From contig JAHQWY010000017.1 in the NCBI GenBank assembly GCA_029856445.1, forward strand, positions 1-22,364: DNA of 22,364 nucleotides. Reading direction: 5' to 3'. The notes below the pieces were generated by a model. That model ran no database searches. It was not told the origin of the DNA and saw only the letters and a list, made by a program, of their open reading frames with translations. Below, piece by piece: positions 14,287 through 21,286 of this stretch. This stretch comes from Promethearchaeia archaeon (GTDB lineage: Archaea > Asgardarchaeota > Lokiarchaeia > Sigyniarchaeales > SOKP01). Position numbers and translations under genes: made by a program. The stretch's first letter is position 1. Each line of letters starts with the position of its first letter.

Positions 14287-15186
14287 ATTACAGAACGATC
14301 TTTCAAGAAGCCAACGGAATCTTATAAAACAGGTCAAATGAGCACTAGTAAAATGTTATGTTATGCCCTTCCGGGGATTACTTCAATTTTGATATTCCAG
14401 GGCATTTTGAATACAATAGAGTTTTTTGCTGTTTCTGTTTTATTGATTCCCTGGTCATTGATGTCTATTGTATTTCTAATATATTCTATAAATAATGGAT
14501 TAAATGATCCATTTATAGGCTATTTATGCGATCGTTCCAAGAGATTTACTAGAAAATATGGGAAAAGATTTCCTTGGATATGTATAGGAGCTTTACTTTC
14601 CCCAATAATGTTAATATTGATTTTCATCCCAGTTTCTAATATAAAAGTTGATGCTGATGGGAACGTGATAAATATGGATGCCGCTATAATTGCATCCGTT
14701 TGGCTGTGTATTATACTGTGCATTCAAGAAACATTTGGTACGATTAGAATTGTCAATGGAAATGCGTTAGGTGTTGATTTATTTCGAGATGCTAAACAGC
14801 GAGCGAAAGTTGGAAGTATTTCAACCATTATGTCTATAATAGGAATGTTAATAGCTACAGGATTCCTTCCTATAATTTTAGCCATATTTGGAGGCGCAGA
14901 TGATCGCAATGCTTATCTTGATATGGTGATTGTAATTGTTATTTTTATATTTATATTAACAATGCCCTATTTATGGGTTGTTCGTGAACCTGATGAAATG
15001 AAAAAATTTCGAGCAGAATTAGACGAATCGGGGAAAAGTTACTCTCCCTTTTTAAAGATGATACCTCGGGTGTTGACAGATAGAAATTGGATGGCAGTTA
15101 TTATTGCTTATTTAGGATGGTCAACAGCTATGACATGTACGTTTACTGGTATTAATTTTTATGTAATGCATGCGCTTGGACTATGA
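14287..15186 (+). CDS. GPH-family (MelB-like) sugar/cation symporter, N-terminal part ending at an in-frame TGA
   Basis: This is the first part of an MFS transporter of the glycoside-pentoside-hexuronide:cation type. The hallmark GLNDPFIGYLCDRSKRFTR-type loop between helices 2 and 3 and RFPWICIG lie at about residues 54-84 (counting from the ATG at 14338). The frame ends at TGA (15184-15186) after HALGL, but the same frame resumes transporter sequence at once. The conventional start is ATG 14338, yet it has no proper Shine-Dalgarno. AAGGTGA at 14273-14279 instead points to an ATT at 14287 that would add the plausible residues ITERSFKKPTESYKTGQ. It is either a decaying gene, a sequencing error, or a recoded gene. 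With the second part the length (about 468-485 aa) is normal for the family. Confidence 0.75.
   Translation: MTERSFKKPTESYKTGQMSTSKMLCYALPGITSILIFQGILNTIEFFAVSVLLIPWSLMSIVFLIYSINNGLNDPFIGYLCDRSKRFTRKYGKRFPWICIGALLSPIMLILIFIPVSNIKVDADGNVINMDAAIIASVWLCIILCIQETFGTIRIVNGNALGVDLFRDAKQRAKVGSISTIMSIIGMLIATGFLPIILAIFGGADDRNAYLDMVIVIVIFIFILTMPYLWVVREPDEMKKFRAELDESGKSYSPFLKMIPRVLTDRNWMAVIIAYLGWSTAMTCTFTGINFYVMHALGL
15184..15186 (+). other. In-frame TGA interrupting the transporter gene
   Basis: The codon is flanked by CTA (Leu) and GTA (Val), and both sides read as one continuous MFS protein in the same frame. A single G to A change from TGG (Trp) would explain it. The downstream hairpin at 15759-15778 does not look like a selenocysteine insertion element. 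Confidence 0.85.
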
Positions 15187-15201
15187 GTACAATATACTGT
15201 T

Positions 15202-15744
15202 ATGCCCCTAATATTAGCTAGTTTAATTGCTATATTTTCAGCACCTCTCTGGATTAAACTTTCAAAAAAAATTGGAGCAAGTAAGACTTACCTTATTGGT
15301 TTAATTATAGCTTGTCCTCCGTATTTATTTTTTTATTTTGTAAGCGATCTAACAGGAGCAATAATTGCGTTTGCTATGGGAGGATTCGGATATGGTGCTA
15401 ATAATACGCTTTTTGGAGTAGTTTCCGCTCAAGCAATAGATAATGCTAGTATAAAATCTGGGATGAGAGAAGAAGCGAGTTATCAAGGAATCTTTCTTGT
15501 ATTTTCTGCATTTAGCAGGTTTTTCCAAACCCTTATTTTTACAATTGTTGCAATTGCCACGGGCTATGTAGCTTCAAGGGAAGCAGACCAGACCACTCTT
15601 GCGAAATGGGGTCTAAATCTACAGATGTCCTTGATCCCTCTAATTATAATGGCAATAGGCGCGATAGTTTATGCTTTATTATATGATATTAGCGACAAAG
15701 GAGCAAGATTAAACAAAGAAAAACTTATTGAGATGGGACTTTAA
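15202..15744 (+). CDS. GPH-family symporter, C-terminal part (in frame with the upstream fragment)
   Basis: The 180-aa frame from ATG 15202 continues the transporter exactly in phase, only 15 bp after the TGA. It contains WIKLSKKIGASKTYLIG (about residues 18-34 here), which is the loop and start of a helix in the C-terminal half of MelB-like carriers, followed by GGFGYGANNTLFGVVSAQAIDN, equivalent to the repeat of the GPH motif, and further membrane helices. No Shine-Dalgarno precedes ATG 15202, so independent translation is doubtful. It should be read as the second half of one gene. Sequence quality on the amino-acid level is good right up to the end, which argues that the lesion, if real, is recent. 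Confidence 0.75.
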   Translation: MPLILASLIAIFSAPLWIKLSKKIGASKTYLIGLIIACPPYLFFYFVSDLTGAIIAFAMGGFGYGANNTLFGVVSAQAIDNASIKSGMREEASYQGIFLVFSAFSRFFQTLIFTIVAIATGYVASREADQTTLAKWGLNLQMSLIPLIIMAIGAIVYALLYDISDKGARLNKEKLIEMGL

Positions 15745-15758
15745 TCCATATAATATAA

Positions 15759-15778
15759 TTGAGATCTCCAAATCTCAA
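15759..15778. terminator. Seven-bp perfect hairpin between convergent transporter and CDF genes
   Basis: TTGAGAT (15759-15765) and ATCTCAA (15772-15778) pair perfectly around a 6-nt loop, in the 54-bp gap between two convergent stop codons. It may mark or protect 3' ends from both sides. No long U tract follows, so termination itself is uncertain. Confidence 0.35.
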
Positions 15779-15798
15779 CTACACTTGCAGTTAGCTAT

Positions 15799-16716
15799 TC
15801 AAATATTGCACGCTTCTACAGCATCTTCAGGCATAATTTGTATCGTAGACTCGATTATTCTATATTTATTTGATAAATAATCATTAATTTTTGAAATAAA
15901 ATCTTCTTGATTATCTTTTATCATATCATTATTTAATTTAATATGAGTTGAATAGATAAGCATTTCTGGGATGATTGTCCACAGATGAGTGTCGTAAATT
16001 TGATTAATTTCTGGAAAATTAGCTTTCAAATCTTCATTAATGGTATCTATATTCATTCCCTTAGGTGCCATTTCAAGTAGAATGCGAACCGATTCTTTTA
16101 AAATTCCATAAGCCCAGTATATAATTACAATGGAGATCCCTAAACTTACAATAGGATCAAGAATCACAAATTCCGTTGACATTATAATAAATGCAGCTAT
16201 CACAATTCCAATGGAGGATGCTGCATCTGCAATCATATGATAAAACACGCTCTTAATGTTTAGGCTAGTATCACGACTACTCTGAAGTATTAAAATGCTT
16301 GCTATATTTACTGCAAGTCCGATAAACGCTACTATTAACATATAAAAACCATTAACGCCTTGCGGATTTAAAAATCGAACTATTGCTTCAAAAATTATAA
16401 ATCCTACTATAGGAAGGAGAAATAAACCGTTAATAAAAGCAGCAAGCACTTCTGCTCGATATAAACCAAAAGTTTTATGATGACATGGTGGTTTTCTTGT
16501 GATGAAATTTGCTAATAAACTTATACCAATAGCAAAAGCATGTGTAAACATATGTCCCGCATCACTAAGGAGCGCAATACTATTAGTAACAAAACTTCCT
16601 ATAATTTCCAAAACCATAACTATTAGGGTTATCGAAAGTGAGATTATTAGTTTTTTCCTCTCTACCGTTCTAAACTGAAAGAGATGGTCTGAATAAACAC
16701 TTTTTTCCACGTACAA
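15799..16716 (-). CDS. Cation diffusion facilitator (CDF/ZnT) metal exporter with an altered metal site
   Basis: The 305-aa product has six predicted helices and a soluble C-terminal domain (about 215-305), as in proton-coupled Zn exporters of the CzcD/ZnT type. Helix 2 has SDAGHMFTHAFAIG, with His55 and His59, and helix 5 has YHMIADAAS, with His160 and Asp164. Zinc CDFs normally have H-x3-D in helix 2; here it is H-x3-H, giving three His and one Asp. The His-rich loop between helices 4 and 5 found in many ZnTs is absent. The frame opens at TTG 16716, but GTG at 16708-16710 is preceded by GAGTGAT at proper spacing and may be the true start. The gene stands alone on the minus strand after the OYE gene. 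Zinc is the first guess for the substrate. Confidence 0.9.
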   Translation of the reverse strand: MYVEKSVYSDHLFQFRTVERKKLIISLSITLIVMVLEIIGSFVTNSIALLSDAGHMFTHAFAIGISLLANFITRKPPCHHKTFGLYRAEVLAAFINGLFLLPIVGFIIFEAIVRFLNPQGVNGFYMLIVAFIGLAVNIASILILQSSRDTSLNIKSVFYHMIADAASSIGIVIAAFIIMSTEFVILDPIVSLGISIVIIYWAYGILKESVRILLEMAPKGMNIDTINEDLKANFPEINQIYDTHLWTIIPEMLIYSTHIKLNNDMIKDNQEDFISKINDYLSNKYRIIESTIQIMPEDAVEACNI

Positions 16717-16762
16717 TCACTCTTCGAACTAAATTGGTTTTCAAACTAAGGTTTTTTTATCA

Positions 16763-17887
16763 TTAATTTCTTTTTTCAAGATTTTGTTTAGTGACACAAT
16801 AAATAGGTCCCTTATCCATAGTAACAAAGCAAGAGTTACAACTTATACACTTTGCGGGTGATAAATCACCATTTCTCCAACGATTGGGAAGATCAGGCTC
16901 ATAGATTAAAGGTCTACATAGGGAAATAAAATCAACATAACCCTCTTGAAGAATTTTTTCTGCAGTGAGTGGATTGCGTATTCCTCCCACAAGTATTAAT
17001 GCTGAGTTCGTTAGGAAAGGTTTAATCTTTTTAGCAAATGGAAGAAAATAATTTTCATCTTCTTCTTTTTTAATACTTCTACTAGGAAGACTGTTTTTCG
17101 TGAAATAAAGGGATTCTCTTGTACCACCGCTAGGTTCAATTGCTTCAAAGCCAATATCTGAAAGAATTTTAGCGATTTCAATCCCTTCTCCTTCAGTTAT
17201 TCCATTGGGTATAAAATCTTGAGACTGGAATTTTATGATTATGGGAAAATTTTTATCAACTTCATCCCGAATTTTATTATAAATGTCCTTTAAGATTTTT
17301 ACTCTATTTTGAGTGCTTCCACCATATTCATCATTTCGGATATTTGTATAAGGTGAGATGAAATTATTTAATAAATATCCATGAGCAGCATGTAATTGCA
17401 CCATATCATACCCACATTCATAAGCTCTCAATCCAGTATTCACAAATTTTTCTATATATTGCTCAACCTCTTTAGATGTTAATTCTTTAGGTGTTATTCC
17501 TGTCTCTTTATAAGGAACCGGTGAAGGTGCAATGGTAGGATATTTTGGATGATCACCTAAACGACCTGAATGTTGAATTTGGATGGCAATTTTCGTGTTA
17601 TCATACTCATGTATCAAATTAACTAATTTTTTATGTCCTGACATATGGGAATCTTCATATAAACACAATTGATAAGGCCCACCAGTACCACCAGGATCAA
17701 CAGCAGTAGCTTCTGTTATTATTAATCCAGTACCCCCTTGTGCTAATTCTTCATACATTTTCAAAAAGCTTTCTCCAATATACCCATATTTCTCGGCCAT
17801 GTGTGAAAACGTGGCTGATCTAACAATACGGTTTTTAATTTGAACACTTCCAATATTTCCAGAACTAAATAGATTGCTTAATTCCAT
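16763..17887 (-). CDS. Old Yellow Enzyme-family FMN oxidoreductase with C-terminal four-Cys motif
   Basis: The 374-aa TIM-barrel flavoprotein belongs to the NADH:flavin oxidoreductase family. RIVRSATFSHMAE (20-32) is the FMN-binding start, IQHSGRLG (104-111) is typical, and His166 and His169 in LHAAHGYLLNNFISPYTN bind the substrate carbonyl. VGGIR (300-304) and SLCRPLIYEPDLPNRW (about 322-337) bind FMN phosphate. At the end Cys347, Cys350, Cys353 and Cys364 form C-x2-C-x2-C-x10-C, close to but shorter than the C-x2-C-x3-C-x11-C of 2,4-dienoyl-CoA reductases. The FAD/NAD domains of those larger enzymes are missing. A perfect AGGAGGA lies before the ATG. It diverges from a ferredoxin gene, a possible electron donor. 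Reduction of an enone or enoyl-CoA is the likely reaction. Confidence 0.9.
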   Translation of the reverse strand: MELSNLFSSGNIGSVQIKNRIVRSATFSHMAEKYGYIGESFLKMYEELAQGGTGLIITEATAVDPGGTGGPYQLCLYEDSHMSGHKKLVNLIHEYDNTKIAIQIQHSGRLGDHPKYPTIAPSPVPYKETGITPKELTSKEVEQYIEKFVNTGLRAYECGYDMVQLHAAHGYLLNNFISPYTNIRNDEYGGSTQNRVKILKDIYNKIRDEVDKNFPIIIKFQSQDFIPNGITEGEGIEIAKILSDIGFEAIEPSGGTRESLYFTKNSLPSRSIKKEEDENYFLPFAKKIKPFLTNSALILVGGIRNPLTAEKILQEGYVDFISLCRPLIYEPDLPNRWRNGDLSPAKCISCNSCFVTMDKGPIYCVTKQNLEKRN

Positions 17888-17987
17888 CGTGAATCCTCCT
17901 AAAAATTATGATATATAATAATTATTTTTTAAAGTAAATTGCTCTTTTAAAAAATAGTTTTACTCTTACAATAAGGACTTGATTTCT

Positions 17988-18206
17988 ATGCATAATATAA
18001 AAAAATGGACTTCCAACGGAAATTGGGTTGAGATCGATTTGAATCTCTGTGCGGGATCAGGTGAGTGCGTAGAAGTGTGCCCTGCACAAGTTTATGATAT
18101 TATCGACGGGATAGTGGATGCTGACGACATAGAAGATTATATTGAATGCGGTGCCTGTCAGAACGTATGCCCTTATAATGCTATCCTAAACCATTTCGCT
18201 TGGTGA
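17988..18206 (+). CDS. Small ferredoxin-like protein with six cysteines
   Basis: The 72-aa acidic protein has two ferredoxin half-motifs. The first, CAGSGECVEVCP, has Cys21, Cys27 and Cys31, with Ser24 where the second cysteine of C-x2-C-x2-C-x3-CP should be. The second, YIECGACQNVCP, has Cys54, Cys57 and Cys61, with Tyr51 at the first cysteine position. This gives six cysteines instead of the eight of a 2[4Fe-4S] ferredoxin. The most it could hold with all-Cys ligation is one cluster, although a Ser ligand is possible. AAGGA ten bases before the ATG at 17988 supports that start; a TTG at 17979 lies too close to the Shine-Dalgarno. It is divergent from the OYE-type reductase and likely an electron carrier, perhaps for it. 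Confidence 0.85.
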   Translation: MHNIKKWTSNGNWVEIDLNLCAGSGECVEVCPAQVYDIIDGIVDADDIEDYIECGACQNVCPYNAILNHFAW

Positions 18207-18235
18207 ATTTCATAATTTACTCACCATATGAAATT
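18206..18235. terminator. Nine-bp perfect inverted repeat between convergent ferredoxin and thioredoxin genes
   Basis: AATTTCATA (18206-18214) and TATGAAATT (18227-18235) pair perfectly around a 12-nt loop, starting on the last base of the ferredoxin stop codon. Its location in a 51-bp convergent gap suggests a 3'-end structure serving both strands. It is AT-rich and so only moderately stable. Confidence 0.35.
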
Positions 18236-18257
18236 ATAACAAGAAATAACTCAAATA

Positions 18258-18662
18258 TTAATTATCTTTGAATTTTTCGAGAATTTGTTTTAAGGTAGTA
18301 TAATTCACTACTCCAACCAATTTACGTAAAGCATATCCAGCTTTAACAAATAAAGTTGTAGGAATTGATGAAATACCATAACGCTGGGCAACTATTGGAT
18401 TTTCATCAACATTGATTTTAGCAAATATATAATCTTGATTATATTCTTGTTGAATTTTTTCGAATATTGGGGCAAATATTTTACAAGGGGAGCACCAAAC
18501 AGCCCAAAAATCTATAACAATAATCTTGTCATTAAATTCTTGTGATAATTTATTTAATTCCTCCTCATTTTTAATGTTAACAATTCCTTTGGGCATTGAT
18601 TGTAGCTTCATAAGCATTTCTGCTTTTCTCTGTCGTATTTTTTCTAATTCATTATCAGAAAT
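18258..18662 (-). CDS. Thioredoxin with N-terminal helical extension, probable ATT start
   Basis: The thioredoxin fold is clear: FWAVWCSPCK carries the redox pair, KINVDENP is the central strand, and SSIPTTLFV holds the cis-proline. It would reduce protein disulfides in the cytoplasm. An ATG start is available at 18615-18617 (119 aa), but in-frame sequence upstream reads SDNELEKIRQRKAE, a charged helix typical of archaeal thioredoxin-like proteins. It begins at an ATT codon (18660-18662) placed five bases after AGGTGAT, a near-perfect Shine-Dalgarno; a stop codon precedes it by one codon. An ATG at 18667-18669 overlaps that Shine-Dalgarno and is out of frame by one A of a five-A run. ATT initiation or a one-base homopolymer error would each explain this. 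The neighbouring ferredoxin is convergent. Confidence 0.85.
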   Translation of the reverse strand: MSDNELEKIRQRKAEMLMKLQSMPKGIVNIKNEEELNKLSQEFNDKIIVIDFWAVWCSPCKIFAPIFEKIQQEYNQDYIFAKINVDENPIVAQRYGISSIPTTLFVKAGYALRKLVGVVNYTTLKQILEKFKDN

Positions 18663-18860
18663 TTTTCATCACCTAACCCGTATCCAGTTGCCTATTTTGT
18701 ATGTGTTATTTCTGTTTTTTCTCAATAAAATCAAATTAAAATTTTTATTTAAACATCATGATTATGGAGATAAAATTACGATATTGAACGAATTATAGAA
18801 CTTTGAGGTAAAAAAGATACTATTTAGAAATTAGAATCTCTTATCTTATCAATTAAAAAT

Positions 18861-18898
18861 ACTTATAAGAATAAATGCCTTTAATTTAACTTATAAGA
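18861..18898 (+). promoter_or_regulatory. Twin ACTTATAAGA elements (TATA candidates) before the longin/roadblock gene
   Basis: ACTTATAAGA occurs at 18861-18870 and 18889-18898, a 28-bp repeat distance. Each contains the palindrome CTTATAAG. The second is centred 26 bp before the ATG at 18919, the distance expected for a leaderless transcript; the first would give a leader of about 30 nt that includes the GGGATC before the ATG. Two alternative starts are possible. Confidence 0.45.
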
Positions 18899-18918
18899 TT
18901 CATTAGGGATCTATTTTA

Positions 18919-19677
18919 ATGAAAATTCACTCGCTTTTTATCTTAAAGAAAACAGGTGTTTGTATATATAATCGGAACTTTACAAATGATTTTGAAAATA
19001 TAGAGGTAAATTTGATAACACCATTTTTCTCAGCTATATTTTCCTTTTCCGAGAATGTTATTTCCAAAAAAACACCTGAAATACTTGAAATGAGTGAACT
19101 GAGATTTGTTTTTACTGTGAGAGACGATTTTATCTTTACTATTTTATCTGATTCTAGTGCGAGTATCATATTTGTAAGTTCTCGATTATCAAGAATAGCA
19201 GATGAATTTTTTGAATTATTTCCTGATACAACAAAAGTAAAAGATTACCAACAAATTGAAGAGCCTAAATTTGATGAATTGGTTGATACAATAATTACAG
19301 GTGAAGAAGAAATCTATATGAGTAAGGTGTTTTACAAGAAAGTTATTGACGTATTTAAAGACCTTATGTACGAAAGTGAGATAATTGGAGCGGCCCTTCT
19401 CTCAACAAAAGGGAATGTCATCTATACGTCATTACCAAACGAGGTATTGGTAAATTCATTAAAAGAATTAGAGATTAGGTTTATGGTTGGTGCGGTGACT
19501 CTACCAGAGATATATTCTCGTTTGGAGAATGGGCAAAAAATTGTCTCCAAGATAATTGATATCCCTTGGAAACTTGACCCGTTATTAATTGTAGTCCTAT
19601 ATGATAAGGAAGTACCCTTAGGTATGGCTGAAGTAAATCTAAATAGAATTGCTGATAAAGTTATTAATATCATATAA
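18919..19677 (+). CDS. Putative longin-like plus roadblock/LC7-like two-domain protein
   Basis: The 252-aa product has no catalytic motif, signal peptide or membrane helix. Residues 1-105 start IHSLFILKKTGVCIYNRNF, followed by a helix with FFSAIFSFSENV and strands FVFTVRDDFIFTILSD; this strand-strand-helix pattern is that of longin domains. Residues 135-252 have a helix, then EIIGAALLSTKGNVIYTSLP, then a long helix, then LLIVVLYDKEVPLGMAEVNLNRIADKV. This matches the pattern of roadblock/LC7 domains, including the self-versus-non-self strand and the glycine turn. Such folds act as scaffolds for small GTPases in eukaryotes and are expanded in Asgard archaea (established). The fusion and the GTPase link are inference, and no GTPase gene lies in the window. 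Confidence 0.6.
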   Translation: MKIHSLFILKKTGVCIYNRNFTNDFENIEVNLITPFFSAIFSFSENVISKKTPEILEMSELRFVFTVRDDFIFTILSDSSASIIFVSSRLSRIADEFFELFPDTTKVKDYQQIEEPKFDELVDTIITGEEEIYMSKVFYKKVIDVFKDLMYESEIIGAALLSTKGNVIYTSLPNEVLVNSLKELEIRFMVGAVTLPEIYSRLENGQKIVSKIIDIPWKLDPLLIVVLYDKEVPLGMAEVNLNRIADKVINII

Positions 19678-19756
19678 GATATACTAAATCTAAAAATTAA
19701 AAACTATACAAATATTTTTTAACGTAATTCTTATCTTGAATCTCTAATGATTTGCT

Positions 19757-21025
19757 ATGTTTGATATTACTATCGTTGGAGCTGGAGTCTCAGGTGCGAC
19801 TTTTGGATCTAAAGCTTCAAAATATGCAAAAACACTACTTATTGAAGCACAGAACTATCAAAAAGAAATTCCTATAAGGACAAATATCTTTCCTGAACAT
19901 AATAGACCTTTTATTAAAGAAGAAATTGATTGGCATAATAGAGAATTCTTCCCAACTACTCATACAACCTCAAACTATATGAGTGATGAATTAAATGGTG
20001 TAATAGATTCCACAGAATTTGGAGTTCCCTTAGGAAATGTAAGCTATACAGAAAATTTAGTAGCAAAATTAATTAACAATTTTGAACAAAATGGTGGAAC
20101 CTTTAAATCTAATGAAAGGATTTCTAAAGTTAATAGACACACGGATCATTTGGAACTAATTAATGCTAAAGGTGAATCTTATAACACTAAATTATTGGCT
20201 TTAGCAACAGGTTCACGAGGTCTTGAATTGCAGCGATCACTTGGTTTTGGGGTTCCAGATTCTTATACAGGAGTTTACGTTCATTTATATGGAAATGAAG
20301 ACAAAATTAATGAGAATTTAAAATTTAACTATACATTCCATATAAATCCTAAGATTTCGCATAATGGCCCTTTTTTTTTTAATAAAGGAATTGAAAGAGT
20401 TTCTGCTGGCTATTTGGGTGAACATGGGCAATCTAAAGAAGAGATTATTTCAAAATTAGAGCGAATCTTAAAAAATTATAAACCTATTCAACCAATTGTC
20501 GAGGGATTATCATACAATTTATCTAGTGCTATTGTCGGCGAGATTTCTAAACATCCAATTAAGGGATTTTCACATGATCGTGTTCTTATCCTTGGTGAAG
20601 CTGCTGGGATTGTAACTGCCTTCTTTTATGAGGGATTGCTTCCAGGGGTGGCGTGTGCAGATATAGCTTCTAAAACTGTTAAACCTCTATTTGAAAGTGG
20701 AAGTAGTTTTAGCGGTTCTGAACTACAGAAATATGATAAGGAAGTTAAACGAATACTTTATCCTTATTTCAAAAATGGAAATGCGTTAGAATACCTTATC
20801 TATAATGATAGCTCATATGTAAAAACATTATGGCGGTTATATACAAAATTATTAAAGGAAAATAAGACCTGCAGGAAATACATATATGAAGCATACATAA
20901 ATCACGATCTCTCAAAACACAATACAAGCAATGACAGGTATGTTGGGGAAAAATGGTTCGGAATGCTTCCAGCTCTCTCAAAAATTACATTAAGTCCTAA
21001 ATTTTTTAGAGCAATGTTGATGTAA
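19757..21025 (+). CDS. FAD-dependent geranylgeranyl-reductase-like flavoprotein
   Basis: The 422-aa product has an N-terminal FAD-binding Rossmann motif, IVGAGVSGATFG (6-17), with Glu30 at the end of the second strand to bind the ribose. VLILGEAAGIVTAFFYEGLLPG at about 276-297 is the second FAD motif, equivalent to the GDAAG-x-GEGI signature of geranylgeranyl reductases. LLALATGSRG (147-156) is the middle ATG motif. In archaea these enzymes saturate the isoprenoid chains of membrane lipids, but the family also includes other alkene reductases and halogenase relatives. The C-terminal 110 residues are helical and basic, normal for the family. Start is ATG 19757 without a strong Shine-Dalgarno. 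It follows the longin/roadblock gene by 79 bp on the same strand and might be co-transcribed. Confidence 0.82.
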   Translation: MFDITIVGAGVSGATFGSKASKYAKTLLIEAQNYQKEIPIRTNIFPEHNRPFIKEEIDWHNREFFPTTHTTSNYMSDELNGVIDSTEFGVPLGNVSYTENLVAKLINNFEQNGGTFKSNERISKVNRHTDHLELINAKGESYNTKLLALATGSRGLELQRSLGFGVPDSYTGVYVHLYGNEDKINENLKFNYTFHINPKISHNGPFFFNKGIERVSAGYLGEHGQSKEEIISKLERILKNYKPIQPIVEGLSYNLSSAIVGEISKHPIKGFSHDRVLILGEAAGIVTAFFYEGLLPGVACADIASKTVKPLFESGSSFSGSELQKYDKEVKRILYPYFKNGNALEYLIYNDSSYVKTLWRLYTKLLKENKTCRKYIYEAYINHDLSKHNTSNDRYVGEKWFGMLPALSKITLSPKFFRAMLM

Positions 21026-21100
21026 GCTTTCCCTTCTTGAATTGAATATGAAAAAAAATGTTCATTTAAGAAAAGACTAAATATAAAATAATAACCAAAA

Positions 21101-21286
21101 TTATTCGTAAGTTAGTAATGGACATGTAACTTTGCGTGACATTTTAAAATCTTTAAGTTTCTTTCCAGCTTTTATACTTTCCTTCAGTTCACAATTAGTA
21201 CAATTCCAATCATACTTATTTCTATCTTCAGTAAAAATAACTCCATTGTTGAAATTATGTTTCACTCCACAGGGGAATCGATTCAA
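21101..21286 (-). CDS. Possible small four-cysteine protein
   Basis: A 61-codon frame starts at TTG (21284-21286) with GGAG eleven bases upstream, the only Shine-Dalgarno-like signal nearby. The product is rich in Lys and has Cys6, Cys29, Cys32 and Cys55, in a WNCTNCELKES core and a C-terminal VTCPLLTYE. A CxxC with two outlying cysteines could bind one zinc. No ATG start exists in frame, and length alone does not prove coding. The preserved cysteine pattern and the lack of hydrophobic junk in so AT-rich a region make it better than the other short frames. No family is recognised. It converges on the flavoprotein gene. Confidence 0.42.
   Translation of the reverse strand: MNRFPCGVKHNFNNGVIFTEDRNKYDWNCTNCELKESIKAGKKLKDFKMSRKVTCPLLTYE

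Noticed and set aside
15184..15778. Selenocysteine recoding of the transporter TGA with the 15759-15778 hairpin as insertion element
   Set aside because: The hairpin is a simple 7-bp stem without the conserved features of archaeal or eukaryotic SECIS elements, and a redox residue is not expected in this transporter family. Kept only as an option to test.
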